Shown here: in pieces, positions 1 through 9,203 of the stretch
How positions within the stretch are numbered: position 1 is the stretch's first letter
Layout of the letters: each line of letters begins with the position of its first letter
DNA from: Candidatus Bathyanammoxibius amoris
Lineage (GTDB): Bacteria; Planctomycetota; Brocadiia; Brocadiales; Bathyanammoxibiaceae
Direction: 5' to 3'
Length of the DNA: 64,000 bases
Assembly (NCBI GenBank): GCA_024451685.1
Contig: JAMXCW010000003.1
Span: forward strand, 159,881-223,880
Notes under the pieces: model-generated
What the model saw: only the letters and a program-made list of their open reading frames with translations
Databases searched by the model: none
What the model was told of the DNA's origin: nothing
Made by a program: the position numbers and the translations under genes

Positions 1-1
1 G

Positions 2-292
2 GGTGGCAGGAGCCAGGAATTTGCCCTGGCGGCGGCGCTGCAGTTGGATGACTGTAACCATACGGTAGTGTTAAGCGGAGGCACGGACGGTACCGATGGC
101 CCGACGGACGCGGATGGCGCCATGGTGGACACAAACACGCGCCGCAGGGCCGAAAAAAGGTTTCAACTGGATGCGGCGGACTATCTTGACAGAAACGATT
201 CTTACAATTTTTTTAAGAAGGCGGGTGGCCACCTCATTACGGGCCCTACACGGACAAACGTGACAGATATAATGATGGCCCTTATTGGATAG
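2..292 (+). CDS. glycerate 2-kinase (MOFRL family), C-terminal fragment
   Basis: The reading frame is open from the left edge, so only about the last 96 residues are present. They carry the MOFRL-family C-terminal signature: GGRSQEFALA at the very start, then SGGTDGTDGPTDA, then DSYNFF and a TGPTRTNV-type end. Family members phosphorylate glycerate to 2-phosphoglycerate in the cytoplasm. The gene stops 18 bases before a glucosyl-3-phosphoglycerate synthase-like gene on the same strand. This suggests linked three-carbon acid and glycosylglycerate metabolism, which is inference. An internal TTG at 44 is not the true start, because conserved sequence extends upstream of it. Confidence 0.85.
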   Translation, partial: GGRSQEFALAAALQLDDCNHTVVLSGGTDGTDGPTDADGAMVDTNTRRRAEKRFQLDAADYLDRNDSYNFFKKAGGHLITGPTRTNVTDIMMALIG

Positions 293-310
293 CTGGTAAA
301 GGAGACGATA

Positions 311-1549
311 GTGAAATTCAGTACAGCCCTGAGACGATATCCTCGAAGGAGAATAGAAAAGATAGACAACGTAGACCTGGTGGTGGGTATCCCATGTTAC
401 AACAATGACGGTACGATTGCCCACGTAGTGAAAACGGTCGGCCAGGGCCTTTCCACGTACTTCCCCAGGGAAAGGTCTCTTATCATCGTATGTGACGGGG
501 GATCAACGGACGATAGCCGTGAAGAGGCCACCGCCATACCGGTAGAACCGTATATAGAGAAATTGATAACGATATACAGGGGTGTCCCCGGAAAGGGTTC
601 CGCGCTAAGGGGAGTCTTCGAGGTTGCGGAGTACCTTGACGCCAGGGTCTGTGCGGTGTGCGACTCGGACCTGAGATCGATTACCCCGGAATGGATAAAG
701 AACCTGATAGGCCCGATTGAGCAGGAAGAGTATCAGGTTGTTACCCCTTATTATAGACGGTTTAAGTTCGATGGCACCATTACGAATAACGTGGTGTACT
801 GTCTCACCAGGGCGCTCTACGGTCGCAGGGTGCGCCAGCCCATCGGCGGTGATTTTGCCTTCTCCAGAAAGTTTATAAAGACCTGCATGCAGGAGGACGT
901 CTGGGATACGGACATCGGGAGATTTGGAATCGACATATGGCTTACCACTACTGCCATAGTCAAGGACTTCAGGATGTGTCAGGCCCGTTTAGGCGTAAAA
1001 GTGCACGATGTAAAAGACCCCGGCGAGCAGCTGGGAGCTATGTTCCGTCAGGTGGTTTCCACGCTCTTTAATCTTATGGAAGAATATTACGACTTCTGGA
1101 AAGACGTTAAGAAAAGCAAACCGGTTGAACTTGTCGGTGAAGAACCAAAGGCCGAGCCGCAGAGTTTTCCCGTTGATAAGGGGGTTTTGGTCGAGAATTT
1201 CAAGACCGGGTTCAACAATTTTGGCGCCCTGTGGAAGACCATCGTTTCAAAGAAGGACTTTAATGAACTGCAAAAAATGGCCACCCAAGGCGTGGACGAT
1301 TTTTTTATGCCTGAGGACCTGTGGGTCAGGGTACTGTATGACCTTGCCGCTACATACCATCACTGGAAGAAAGACAGATACAAACTGATAATGCTTATGA
1401 CCCCCATATATTTCGCTCGAGTCGCCCACTTTATTACCGTTACAGAAAACATGACCGATGAGGAGGCAGAGAAGGTGATAGAGGGGACTGCCCGCAGGTT
1501 TGAAATGGAGAAGGATTATCTACTGGAACGTTGGGTGGCCGAAGTGTAG
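311..1549 (+). CDS. GT81-like glycosyltransferase, probable glucosyl-3-phosphoglycerate synthase
   Basis: This is a 412-residue GT-A fold glycosyltransferase. Near the N-terminus it has VVGIPCYNNDG and the nucleotide-binding CDGGSTDDS. The metal-binding DxD motif sits in CDSDLRSITPEW, followed by YYRRFKFDG and QPIGGDFAFSR. The spacing and the QPxGG motif resemble glucosyl-3-phosphoglycerate synthases (GT81), which transfer glucose from an NDP-glucose to 3-phosphoglycerate. It is longer than typical GpgS (about 320 residues), with a helical C-terminal extension of roughly 130 residues. The start is GTG, preceded by AAAGGAG. The glycerate kinase upstream and the sugar importer downstream support a glycosylglycerate solute role. 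Mannosyl-3-phosphoglycerate synthase is an alternative, and the sugar donor cannot be read from sequence. Confidence 0.75.
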   Translation: MKFSTALRRYPRRRIEKIDNVDLVVGIPCYNNDGTIAHVVKTVGQGLSTYFPRERSLIIVCDGGSTDDSREEATAIPVEPYIEKLITIYRGVPGKGSALRGVFEVAEYLDARVCAVCDSDLRSITPEWIKNLIGPIEQEEYQVVTPYYRRFKFDGTITNNVVYCLTRALYGRRVRQPIGGDFAFSRKFIKTCMQEDVWDTDIGRFGIDIWLTTTAIVKDFRMCQARLGVKVHDVKDPGEQLGAMFRQVVSTLFNLMEEYYDFWKDVKKSKPVELVGEEPKAEPQSFPVDKGVLVENFKTGFNNFGALWKTIVSKKDFNELQKMATQGVDDFFMPEDLWVRVLYDLAATYHHWKKDRYKLIMLMTPIYFARVAHFITVTENMTDEEAEKVIEGTARRFEMEKDYLLERWVAEV

Positions 1550-1558
1550 CATATTCTC

Positions 1559-1951
1559 ATGAGGATATACCTCCTACTGTTTATCGTTGCCGCTCCATTA
1601 TTTTCCGTCTCCTGTGCAACTCCCGGGGGCATCGTCAGCTTACGGCAAAAGGTGGAAGATAACCCCGGGAGTTCGTCAGCCCACTATGAACTTGCACAGG
1701 CATATCTTAAACAGGGGATTGAGTGGGAGATGCTTCGTGGCGTAGGCGTCCCCATTATTGTAAATAAAGGCTGGACCAACAAGGCCAAGACGGAATTTCA
1801 GAAGGTCGTGGAGCTTGACCCCGGAAACTCAGAGCCACATTACTGGCTGGAGGTTATATACAACGCGCAGGGAAAGTACGAACTGGCCGATCTGGAGGCT
1901 GAGTTATATACCGATTTGGTGGCGAAGGAACATAGACGTTCCAAGAAATGA
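1559..1951 (+). CDS. small TPR lipoprotein
   Basis: The product is 130 residues. A hydrophobic signal segment ends at FSVSC, a plausible although imperfect lipobox, so it is probably a lipoprotein. The rest holds two TPR-like units: HYELAQAYLKQGI, and AKTEFQKVVELDPGNSEPHYWLEVIYNAQGKYELA. TPRs mediate protein contacts. The gene starts 9 bases after the glycosyltransferase, and its last codons overlap the start of the next gene through an ATGA junction, so it is translationally coupled to the ABC transporter. Its partner is unknown. Confidence 0.7.
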   Translation: MRIYLLLFIVAAPLFSVSCATPGGIVSLRQKVEDNPGSSSAHYELAQAYLKQGIEWEMLRGVGVPIIVNKGWTNKAKTEFQKVVELDPGNSEPHYWLEVIYNAQGKYELADLEAELYTDLVAKEHRRSKK

Positions 1952-3243
1952 GACACCTGTTCCTCATACTTTTTCTCCTGTTATTTGTTCTTCCTTCCAC
2001 TAACTGTCACAGGGAGCTTGAGCCCCGGGCGGATAAGACCACCATAGTCTTCCAACACGGAAAGTCTGCGGGCGCAAAGACCATCGGGGAAGTAATCCGC
2101 AGGTTTGAGGAGCAAAATCCGGATATTCATATAAAAGAAGAAGTCCTCCCCGCCACGTCAGACCAGCAGCACCAGTTTTACGTCACCAGCCTTGAGGGAA
2201 GGGCCTCCAACTTTGACGTAATTTCCCTGGACGTGATATGGATACCCGAGTTTGCCCAGGCTGGCTGGCTGGACGACCTGACGGACCGCATCTCCCCGGA
2301 TGAAGTCCGTAAATTCTTAGAGGGCCCGGTCGGGGCCGACACCTACAATGGAAGGCTGTATGCAGTTCCCTGGTATGTTGACGCGGGCATCCTCTACTAC
2401 AGGAAAGACCTGCTGGAGAAGCATGGACTCGAACCGCCACACACGCAGGAGGAACTTGTTGCCTCCGCCCGTAAGGTATTGGACGCGGAGGGAGACCCGG
2501 GGCTGTATGGTTTTATCTGGCAGGGTAAGCAGTACGAGGGGCTGGTGTGTGTAGCGCTTGAGTTCATAAGGGGCAATGGAGGCCGCGTTCTGGACACGGA
2601 GGGGCGCTGCCGGCTTGCCGACCCCAGGGTGGAGTATGCGCTTAGTTTTATGCGGGACCTTATATCTGTAAACGGGGTCTCACCCAACCTGGTGACCACC
2701 GCAGACGAAGAGTCTACAAGGCACACCTTTGGCCGCGGGCGGGCGCTGTATATGCGGAACTGGCCGTATGCCTGGAATCTCTTCCAGGAGGAAGGCTCAA
2801 AGGTAAAGGGTCTGATTGGCGTGGTTGCTATGCCCCCGTTCAGCGGCCATTCCAGCGTGGGTACACTGGGGGGATGGCAGCTTGGGATAAATAAGTACTC
2901 CCGTAACAAGGACGCCTCGTGGAGGTTTGTTGAATTCATGACAAGCTACGAGTCGCAGAAATCCCTTGCGCGAGGTGCCGGATTCAAACCCTCAAGGAAG
3001 GCCGTGTATTCTGACCCGGATTTGGTCAGGGAGCAGCCGTTCATTACTGAGTTATATCCGATTATAGCGAACGCCAGACCAAGACCCGTCACGCCGTTTT
3101 ACCCGATGATAGCACAGGTGCTCCAGTCAGAATTCAGTGTGATCATTAACGGGATAGACGAACCCGGTCGGGCGCTCGCCCGGGCCGAGAAGGAGATGGA
3201 CTACATACTGGAACTGGCGCGATTCTGGAAGCGGAGGAGTTGA
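1948..3243 (+). CDS. sugar ABC transporter substrate-binding protein (family 1)
   Basis: This is a 431-residue extracellular solute-binding protein of the MalE/UgpB class. It has an N-terminal signal segment and a Cys at STNC that could be lipidated, though it is a weak lipobox. The core shows the family pattern: IGEVIRRFEEQNPDI, then FDVISLDVIWIPEFAQAGWLDDLTD, then YAVPWYVDAGILYYRKDLLE, and GTLGGWQLGINK in the second lobe. It should capture a sugar or glycoside outside the inner membrane and hand it to the two permeases that follow. It overlaps the preceding gene by four bases and is separated from the next by one. The substrate is unknown; context suggests a disaccharide or glycosylglycerate. 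Confidence 0.9.
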   Translation: MRHLFLILFLLLFVLPSTNCHRELEPRADKTTIVFQHGKSAGAKTIGEVIRRFEEQNPDIHIKEEVLPATSDQQHQFYVTSLEGRASNFDVISLDVIWIPEFAQAGWLDDLTDRISPDEVRKFLEGPVGADTYNGRLYAVPWYVDAGILYYRKDLLEKHGLEPPHTQEELVASARKVLDAEGDPGLYGFIWQGKQYEGLVCVALEFIRGNGGRVLDTEGRCRLADPRVEYALSFMRDLISVNGVSPNLVTTADEESTRHTFGRGRALYMRNWPYAWNLFQEEGSKVKGLIGVVAMPPFSGHSSVGTLGGWQLGINKYSRNKDASWRFVEFMTSYESQKSLARGAGFKPSRKAVYSDPDLVREQPFITELYPIIANARPRPVTPFYPMIAQVLQSEFSVIINGIDEPGRALARAEKEMDYILELARFWKRRS

Positions 3244-3244
3244 T

Positions 3245-4147
3245 ATGCGGTCCTGGCGAGAGCCGTTTTTAACACCGGACGTGAGGTTGGCCCTCATCCT
3301 GATGGCCCCTGCGTTTGTCGTAGTCCTGTGTGTAGCAATATATCCGATAATAACCGTCCTGTGGCTGAGCCTGCACCGGAAGATGCTCATCTTCGACATC
3401 TCTCAATTTGTCGGGCTGGATAATTATGCGCGTCTTCTGGGCGACGCACGGTTCTGGAACAGTTTATTTAACACGTGCTATTTTACAGTCATCTCCGTCT
3501 CCCTTGAGCTTTTCTTCGGGTTGTTGATAGCCCTGGCAATACACAGGGCCTTTCCCGGGAGGGGCATGATGCGGGCCGTAGTACTCATCCCGTGGGTCAT
3601 ACCCACCGTGGTATCCGCGAAGATGTGGCAGTGGATATACAACCCGGACTTCGGGATTATGAATTTCCTGTTGAGAGAGTGCGGCCTGTTATCAGCTAAC
3701 GTAAACTGGCTGGGGAACAAATATCTTGCCATTCATGCGGTTATCCTGGCCGACGTCTGGAAGACGACTCCGTTTATGGCCCTTTTGTTACTTGCGGGGC
3801 TGCAGGTCATACCCGAAGACCTCTACAGGGCGGCGATGGTGGACGGGGCAAGCGCCTGGCGCAGGTTCTGGCATATTACGCTCCCGCTTCTCAGGCCGGC
3901 CATCCTGATTGCCCTGCTCTTCAGGACGCTTGATGCCTTCAGGATATTTGACACCGTGTACGTGCTCACCGGCGGAGGGCCTGGCAACATGACAGAGACC
4001 CTGAGCGTATACGCCTATAAAATTATGTTTCAGACCTTACAGTTCGGCTACGGCTCTACCGTGTCGGTCGCAACCTTCATTTGCGTCATGGTAATAAGTA
4101 TATTGTATATCAGATGCCTGGGCGGTTACATGAGACTCGGCGCATAA
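3245..4147 (+). CDS. sugar ABC transporter permease, MalF/UgpA type
   Basis: The protein is 300 residues with about six membrane segments. The first is PAFVVVLCVAIYPIITVLWLSL near residue 20. The cytoplasmic EAA loop that contacts the ATPase is recognisable as LYRAAMVDGASAWRRFWHITLPLLRP. The length and order match MalF/UgpA-type permeases that pair with a MalG/UgpE partner. It sits one base after the binding-protein gene and one base before the second permease, within a four-gene operon. Confidence 0.9.
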   Translation: MRSWREPFLTPDVRLALILMAPAFVVVLCVAIYPIITVLWLSLHRKMLIFDISQFVGLDNYARLLGDARFWNSLFNTCYFTVISVSLELFFGLLIALAIHRAFPGRGMMRAVVLIPWVIPTVVSAKMWQWIYNPDFGIMNFLLRECGLLSANVNWLGNKYLAIHAVILADVWKTTPFMALLLLAGLQVIPEDLYRAAMVDGASAWRRFWHITLPLLRPAILIALLFRTLDAFRIFDTVYVLTGGGPGNMTETLSVYAYKIMFQTLQFGYGSTVSVATFICVMVISILYIRCLGGYMRLGA

Positions 4148-4148
4148 T

Positions 4149-4985
4149 ATGAAACTGTGGAGCAACGAGACACTGAAGATTTCAGTATTTTGCGCGGCGT
4201 TAGGGTTTATTGCCGCCTGGAGCCTTGGACCATATGTATGGCAGCTTATCACGTCGCTGACACCGTCGGAGGAACTGGCGTCTCTGCCGCCGATTTTGCC
4301 CACCAGGACGGATTTGTCGCACTATCCCGCGGTGTTCGAGGAGGTGCCGTTCGCCAGGATAATCCTGAACAGCTTCGTGGTGGCGTCCTGCACCACTGTC
4401 TTCTGCATATCCATAGGTTCCTTGACCGCGTACGCCCTCGCCAAATTAAGATTCAGGGGAAAGATAGTGGTATTGGGGCTGGTGCTTGCGATATCCATGT
4501 TCCCGCCTATTTCCATCGTGAGCCCGCTCTACATGATAATCCGTGCCCTCGGTTTGAGAGATACGTACGCGGGACTCATATTCCCTTACTCCACGTTTGC
4601 ACTTCCGCTGAGCATCTGGATAATGACCAGCTTTTTCAGGGAGATACCCGATGACCTTGTCAGGGCGGCCAAGGTCGACGGCTGCACACCGTTCCAGACC
4701 CTTTATAAGATTATCTTTCCGCTTGCCGTCCCCGGTATAGTCACGGCGGCAATACTGGTCTTTATTTTTTCATGGAACGAGTTTCTCTTCGCGCTGAGTT
4801 TTACCACGAGTTACGCCGCGCGGACAATCCCCGTTGGTATCGCGCTGTTCCCGGGTGTCCACGAGGTGCCGTGGGGAGATATCGCCGCCGCCTCCATTAT
4901 AGTCACCGTGCCGCTTGTAATACTGGTCGTGGTCTTTCAGGGGCGTATTGTCACCGGTATTACGGCGGGTTCTGTCAAGGAGTAG
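4149..4985 (+). CDS. sugar ABC transporter permease, MalG/UgpE type
   Basis: The 278-residue permease has a hydrophobic N-terminal segment, several further transmembrane helices and the EAA loop DDLVRAAKVDGCTPFQTLYKIIFPLAVPG. It is the second membrane subunit of the importer. The C-terminus (VVFQGRIVTGITAGSVKE) matches the end typical of MalG-type permeases, whose tail reaches into the channel. It stops two bases before the ATPase start. Confidence 0.9.
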   Translation: MKLWSNETLKISVFCAALGFIAAWSLGPYVWQLITSLTPSEELASLPPILPTRTDLSHYPAVFEEVPFARIILNSFVVASCTTVFCISIGSLTAYALAKLRFRGKIVVLGLVLAISMFPPISIVSPLYMIIRALGLRDTYAGLIFPYSTFALPLSIWIMTSFFREIPDDLVRAAKVDGCTPFQTLYKIIFPLAVPGIVTAAILVFIFSWNEFLFALSFTTSYAARTIPVGIALFPGVHEVPWGDIAAASIIVTVPLVILVVVFQGRIVTGITAGSVKE

Positions 4986-4987
4986 AC

Positions 4988-6100
4988 ATGGCCAGTGTGC
5001 GTCTTGAGGCAGTGGTGAAAAAATTCGCTGACACGGAGGTCATACATGGTGTGAATCTCAGTGTGGAGGATAAGGAATTCTTTACCCTTGTAGGCCCCTC
5101 CGGCTGCGGGAAATCTACCATACTTAACATAATCGCGGGGCTTGAGGACCTGAGTTCCGGTAGGGTACTGTTTGACGGAAAATCCGTCGACAGCCTCTCA
5201 CCCAGGGAAAGGGACGTGGCATTTGTGTTCCAGAGCTACGCCCTGTATCCGCACAAGAATGTGTACGAAAACATAGCCTTCCCCCTCAGGATGTCAGGGG
5301 CCGGGAAGGACGAGATCGACACCAGGGTGGGGAACGCCGCAGAACTCCTGGGGCTTAAAGAGCTTCTTGACAGGATGCCCAGGGAACTGAGTGGCGGCCA
5401 GAGACAGAGGGTCGCCCTGGGCAGGGCCATTGTCAGAAACCCACGGGTGTTTCTACTGGATGAACCCCTTTCCAATCTTGACGCCGCGTTGAGGGCGCAG
5501 ATGAGGAGCGAGCTGAAGGGGCTCCAGCATCGCCTTAAGTGTACCTTTGTATACGTTACGCACGACCAGGCGGAGGCGATGACACTTTCCGACAGGCTGG
5601 CCGTAGTAAAGGACGGCCGTATCGAACAGTGCGGTACCCCGCAGGAGGTCTACGACCACCCTTCAAACAGGTTCGTGGGTTCATTTTTGGGCAGCCCGCC
5701 CATGAATTTTATACCCGCGAGGTTGGCGGGACAATTTGTAGAGACGGGAGGGCACAGACTGTCGTTGAAGGCCGAAGAATTCGGGTTGCTCAAAACCGGG
5801 CTCCAGACGGAGAAAGTTGTCTTGGGTGTAAGACCGGAAAATGTTAAACTATTTCCACAGGAAGGACCAGATACGTTCAAGGCCACAATCTCTGTGGTAG
5901 AGCCTATGGGTGCCGAGTCCTTTGTGAGCCTCATGTTTTCAGGCCACAAGATTATCGCCAGGACAGAGGCCGATTTTTCTGCCACGGAGGGCGAGGTGGT
6001 CTTCGTCTCCTTTGACAGAGAAAAGGTACATTTCTTTGATGACGCTACGGGGGAGAATGTGTTGCCGAATAGGAACAAAGAGCCCCGCAGTAAGAGCTGA
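4988..6100 (+). CDS. sugar ABC transporter ATP-binding protein, UgpC/MsmX type
   Basis: This 370-residue ATPase powers the preceding permeases. It has Walker A (GPSGCGKST), a Q-loop (FVFQSYALYPH), the signature LSGGQRQRVALGRAIVRNP, Walker B (VFLLDEPLSNLDA) and the switch His in VYVTHDQAEAMT. A C-terminal TOBE-type regulatory domain follows (about residues 235-360, with VVLGVRPENVKL). The ATG at 4988 (MASVRLEAVVKKF) is chosen over upstream in-frame codons because it matches the family start and lies directly after the permease stop. UgpC/MsmX ATPases often serve several sugar importers, so it may not be exclusive to this one. Confidence 0.93.
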   Translation: MASVRLEAVVKKFADTEVIHGVNLSVEDKEFFTLVGPSGCGKSTILNIIAGLEDLSSGRVLFDGKSVDSLSPRERDVAFVFQSYALYPHKNVYENIAFPLRMSGAGKDEIDTRVGNAAELLGLKELLDRMPRELSGGQRQRVALGRAIVRNPRVFLLDEPLSNLDAALRAQMRSELKGLQHRLKCTFVYVTHDQAEAMTLSDRLAVVKDGRIEQCGTPQEVYDHPSNRFVGSFLGSPPMNFIPARLAGQFVETGGHRLSLKAEEFGLLKTGLQTEKVVLGVRPENVKLFPQEGPDTFKATISVVEPMGAESFVSLMFSGHKIIARTEADFSATEGEVVFVSFDREKVHFFDDATGENVLPNRNKEPRSKS

Positions 6101-6159
6101 GGCGGATTGGCAGACATGGACATGCGTAGTCACATTAGCAGGAGGCTTGTGAGCAAGAG

Positions 6160-8541
6160 ATGAGATTAAAGAAGCTATTGCCGATTGCGATTGGCGGTGG
6201 AATCGGCGGTCCCATCCTTATATTTGTCATCATTGTGGCCGTGTTTCCGAGCCTGTTTCTGCGCGGAATTATCATGGACCAGCTTGAAAAACAGTTTAAG
6301 GGCAGGGCTACTGCCGAGGAGGTCTCCTTCAGCTGGAAGACGGGGGTACGGATATCAAACCTCTTCATACAGGATGAGAAAGGCGACAGGCCCATCCTCA
6401 AGGTGGACAGCGTCTACCTCAAGTTTGCGATATTTCCGCTCCTCAGGGGTAAGCTGATTATCGAGCGCCTGGACGTCAACCGCCCAGAGATGGTGATTTA
6501 CCGGGGGGAAGATAGGGGACGGGAGGGACCCAGCCTTGATGGCGCTGCTGAATTGGCAGTGTCCGGTGGCAGTGGGAGCGGTTTTCCGGTCTCATCGGGG
6601 AAGAAACGTAAGTTTCCGAACATAATAGAGGCCAGGATTAGCGACGGTACGTTCGTATTCACCGACCTTTATTCCGGAAAGTCCACGAAGGTGGAGAATC
6701 TTAACCTCATCGTGGGCGGCATTAAGCCGGGCGGGACGGTCACTGTAGAAGGCGAGTGCGATATAATCGGGGGCGGAGGGCAGGACCATGCGGTTATCTC
6801 CGGCAGGTTGCGGGGCTATGAACTGGCGTCCCTTGAAGATGTTCAGGGCCATCTTGAATTCAAGTCCGGTTTTGCATCCATTAAGGCCGTGGTCGACCTG
6901 GGCAAGCTGGACAAAGCCGGGACAGAGGTCGTCAATGCCGTGGTTAAGGCGGACTTCCAAAAGACTATAACCAGGCTGGATGCGATACTGGCGCTGCCTG
7001 ATACTGTAAAGATAAGGGGCCGTCTGGATTCAGATGTGCATGCCGTTTCGCAGTCTGACGGCGGAATGCTTCTCAGCGGTGAAACAACACTTGACGACTT
7101 TTACCTTGACCTGGTGCCGTTCTTCCCCGAACCCATTCAGACGTCCAGGGTAAAACTTTCCCACAAGGTGGGTGTAAATCCGTATACAGGGCTTGCGGAC
7201 ATTGATGAATTAAATGTGAGTACTGACGAGATAGATTTTAGCGCTACGGGCGTCGTGAGTATGGACGGCTCGGTTGACGGCAAGGTTCACCTGTCGTTGC
7301 CGCTGAAGAAGCTGTTGTTGAGGCTTAGCCATAAATATGATTCCGTGGGTCGGGTAGAGGCCGTCGGCGACCTTGACAGTGACATGGAGATTAGCGGCAC
7401 TATCGGAGAGGTACTTACCGTAAAAGGCATTACAACGGTTAAAGGTCTGAACTTCGAGGTTGAATCGTTTAAATATGACGACCCTGAGGTAAGGATTCAA
7501 CAGCAGGTAGTATATGACCATACGAAGAATATATACAATATAAAATACATCGACGTCACCTCGGGTCTGCTTGCCCTCAAACTAAAAAACACCCAGATAA
7601 ATCTTAACGATAAGATGTACTGCCAGGGTAAACTGAGTCTGGCCCTCAATATGGACGAGATACCGAAACTGCACAAACTGCCGGAGAGGCTCACGGTAAA
7701 AGGGATGGCAGACCTTGACTTAAACTTTAAGGGACCCCTCGCGAAGCCGTATATTAAAGACCTCGTGCTTAGCGGCACCTTTAACGCGGATGAGATTGTT
7801 TATGATATGTACAAGATTTCCAAGATTAACACTGAACAGTTCAAGTTTGAGAAGAATAAGCTGAGCGGACACGTAGACATGGAGGTAAACGGCGCCCCGG
7901 TGAAGGCCACGGTCGAATCAGAACTTTTTAATAATGGGGTGCTGAATCCGCACACGAAAGCCGAACTGCACGGAATAAAAGTGCCGGTAAGTCATAAGCT
8001 GGGGAAGGGGAAGTTCGGCGGACTCTATACGGTACACATTGACGAGGCGGAGGCGGAGGGCCTGTTTTGGAACGAGGGGGTAAAGCAAACGCTTACGGCG
8101 AATGGGAGGCTGGAAATCGAAAACGGGAAGATATCCGGCCTGAAGGTATTGAAGGAGATTGTTAAGTTCTTCGGCAAGACAGGCGACATATTTATAGTTG
8201 ATACAGCTGCCGGCGACTTTCGCATTGAAAATCAGAAGTTATATATCCCAAAGTCAGAGGAGTCAGTGCCATTCCTTATAAAGGGTAAACCTTTTGACGT
8301 TGAACTTTCAGGTTGGCTGGACTTTGACCAGGAGATAGATTACGTTGCGGCTGTATTTCTCCCGACCCCGGGAAAGACTGTGGGGCCGGAGAACGCCGCC
8401 AGGAAGGTAAAATTAAAGATTACCGGTACTCTGTCCAAGCCGAAGGCCCGCGTTGATGAAGGCGCGTTGATAGACGCCCTGATTAAGTCGGATGACGTGA
8501 TTAAGGATATTGAGGGCTTGTTCAAGAGTTTCTTCAAATAG
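6160..8541 (+). CDS. AsmA-like / DUF748-type envelope protein
   Basis: The product has 793 residues with one N-terminal membrane anchor (GGGIGGPILIFVIIVAVFPSLFL). A long beta-rich region with repeated LxIxGxL-like strands follows. The C-terminal part (GRLEIENGKISGLKVLKEI, then a VDTAAGDFRIEN strand pair) matches the AsmA C-terminal domain. AsmA-family proteins are inner-membrane anchored, span the periplasm and are tied to phospholipid transport to the outer membrane. It follows the importer by 59 bases and precedes cvpA by 17. An AGGAGG lies about 14 bases before the ATG, a somewhat long spacing. Confidence 0.75.
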   Translation: MRLKKLLPIAIGGGIGGPILIFVIIVAVFPSLFLRGIIMDQLEKQFKGRATAEEVSFSWKTGVRISNLFIQDEKGDRPILKVDSVYLKFAIFPLLRGKLIIERLDVNRPEMVIYRGEDRGREGPSLDGAAELAVSGGSGSGFPVSSGKKRKFPNIIEARISDGTFVFTDLYSGKSTKVENLNLIVGGIKPGGTVTVEGECDIIGGGGQDHAVISGRLRGYELASLEDVQGHLEFKSGFASIKAVVDLGKLDKAGTEVVNAVVKADFQKTITRLDAILALPDTVKIRGRLDSDVHAVSQSDGGMLLSGETTLDDFYLDLVPFFPEPIQTSRVKLSHKVGVNPYTGLADIDELNVSTDEIDFSATGVVSMDGSVDGKVHLSLPLKKLLLRLSHKYDSVGRVEAVGDLDSDMEISGTIGEVLTVKGITTVKGLNFEVESFKYDDPEVRIQQQVVYDHTKNIYNIKYIDVTSGLLALKLKNTQINLNDKMYCQGKLSLALNMDEIPKLHKLPERLTVKGMADLDLNFKGPLAKPYIKDLVLSGTFNADEIVYDMYKISKINTEQFKFEKNKLSGHVDMEVNGAPVKATVESELFNNGVLNPHTKAELHGIKVPVSHKLGKGKFGGLYTVHIDEAEAEGLFWNEGVKQTLTANGRLEIENGKISGLKVLKEIVKFFGKTGDIFIVDTAAGDFRIENQKLYIPKSEESVPFLIKGKPFDVELSGWLDFDQEIDYVAAVFLPTPGKTVGPENAARKVKLKITGTLSKPKARVDEGALIDALIKSDDVIKDIEGLFKSFFK

Positions 8542-8558
8542 ATGAGAAATAAGATAGC

Positions 8559-9203
8559 ATGACCTGGCTGGACATCGTCTTTATCGCCATTCTCTGTATG
8601 GCTGCGGGACTTGGCTTCTGGAGCGGGCTGATGTGGCAGCTTTACGGCCTGTTTTGTCTGGTGCTGGCATACTTTGCCGGACTGGTCTTGTATGGCATCG
8701 TGGCAGGGCCCTTTGAAGAGGGGCTTGGAGCGGGTACCGCGAGGACAGTGGGGTACGCCTCGGTATTCGTAGCCACCTTTTTGTTAAGCTACGGCCTGGG
8801 GATTTTGGCAAGAAGGGTCTTCCGGCTCCGTCCCGGCAGGGTCAGCAGGGTGCTGGGCCTGTTTCTTGGCCTTTTTCAGGCGTCGCTTGTCTGTGGCGTG
8901 GTTGCCGTGAGTCTGGTGTACTACAGCAGCGGCAGCGTGAAACAGCTTGCCGAGTCGTCAAAGGTTGTCATGGTGTTTGCCAAGGGCACCCGTTTTCTGA
9001 CCATCTTTATTCCGGGGGGCGTTAAGGATGGTTTTGCCACGGTCAGGGAAAAGTCGGATGAGATTGTAGAGGGTGCGAAGAAAAAGGTTGAAGGCGTAAG
9101 GATTGAAGACATTAAGAAACGGGTTACGGGTGTAACAGGAAGCGTTGAGGGAGAAGAAGAAAAGGTTGAGGAAGCAGAGAAAGGGCCGCAGGGGGAAAAA
9201 TGA
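8559..9203 (+). CDS. CvpA-family membrane protein
   Basis: The 214-residue protein has four predicted membrane helices in the first 130 residues, in the CvpA arrangement: WLDIVFIAILCMAAGLGFWSGL, then a second helix, then the conserved stretch before LARRVFRLRPGRVSRVLGLFLGLFQA. The remaining 80 residues are charged and probably coiled (EEEKVEEAEKG). CvpA was first linked to colicin V production, but its wider role in the envelope is poorly defined. Its 3' end overlaps the start of the following GTPase gene by about 59 bases, indicating coupling. Confidence 0.8.
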   Translation: MTWLDIVFIAILCMAAGLGFWSGLMWQLYGLFCLVLAYFAGLVLYGIVAGPFEEGLGAGTARTVGYASVFVATFLLSYGLGILARRVFRLRPGRVSRVLGLFLGLFQASLVCGVVAVSLVYYSSGSVKQLAESSKVVMVFAKGTRFLTIFIPGGVKDGFATVREKSDEIVEGAKKKVEGVRIEDIKKRVTGVTGSVEGEEEKVEEAEKGPQGEK

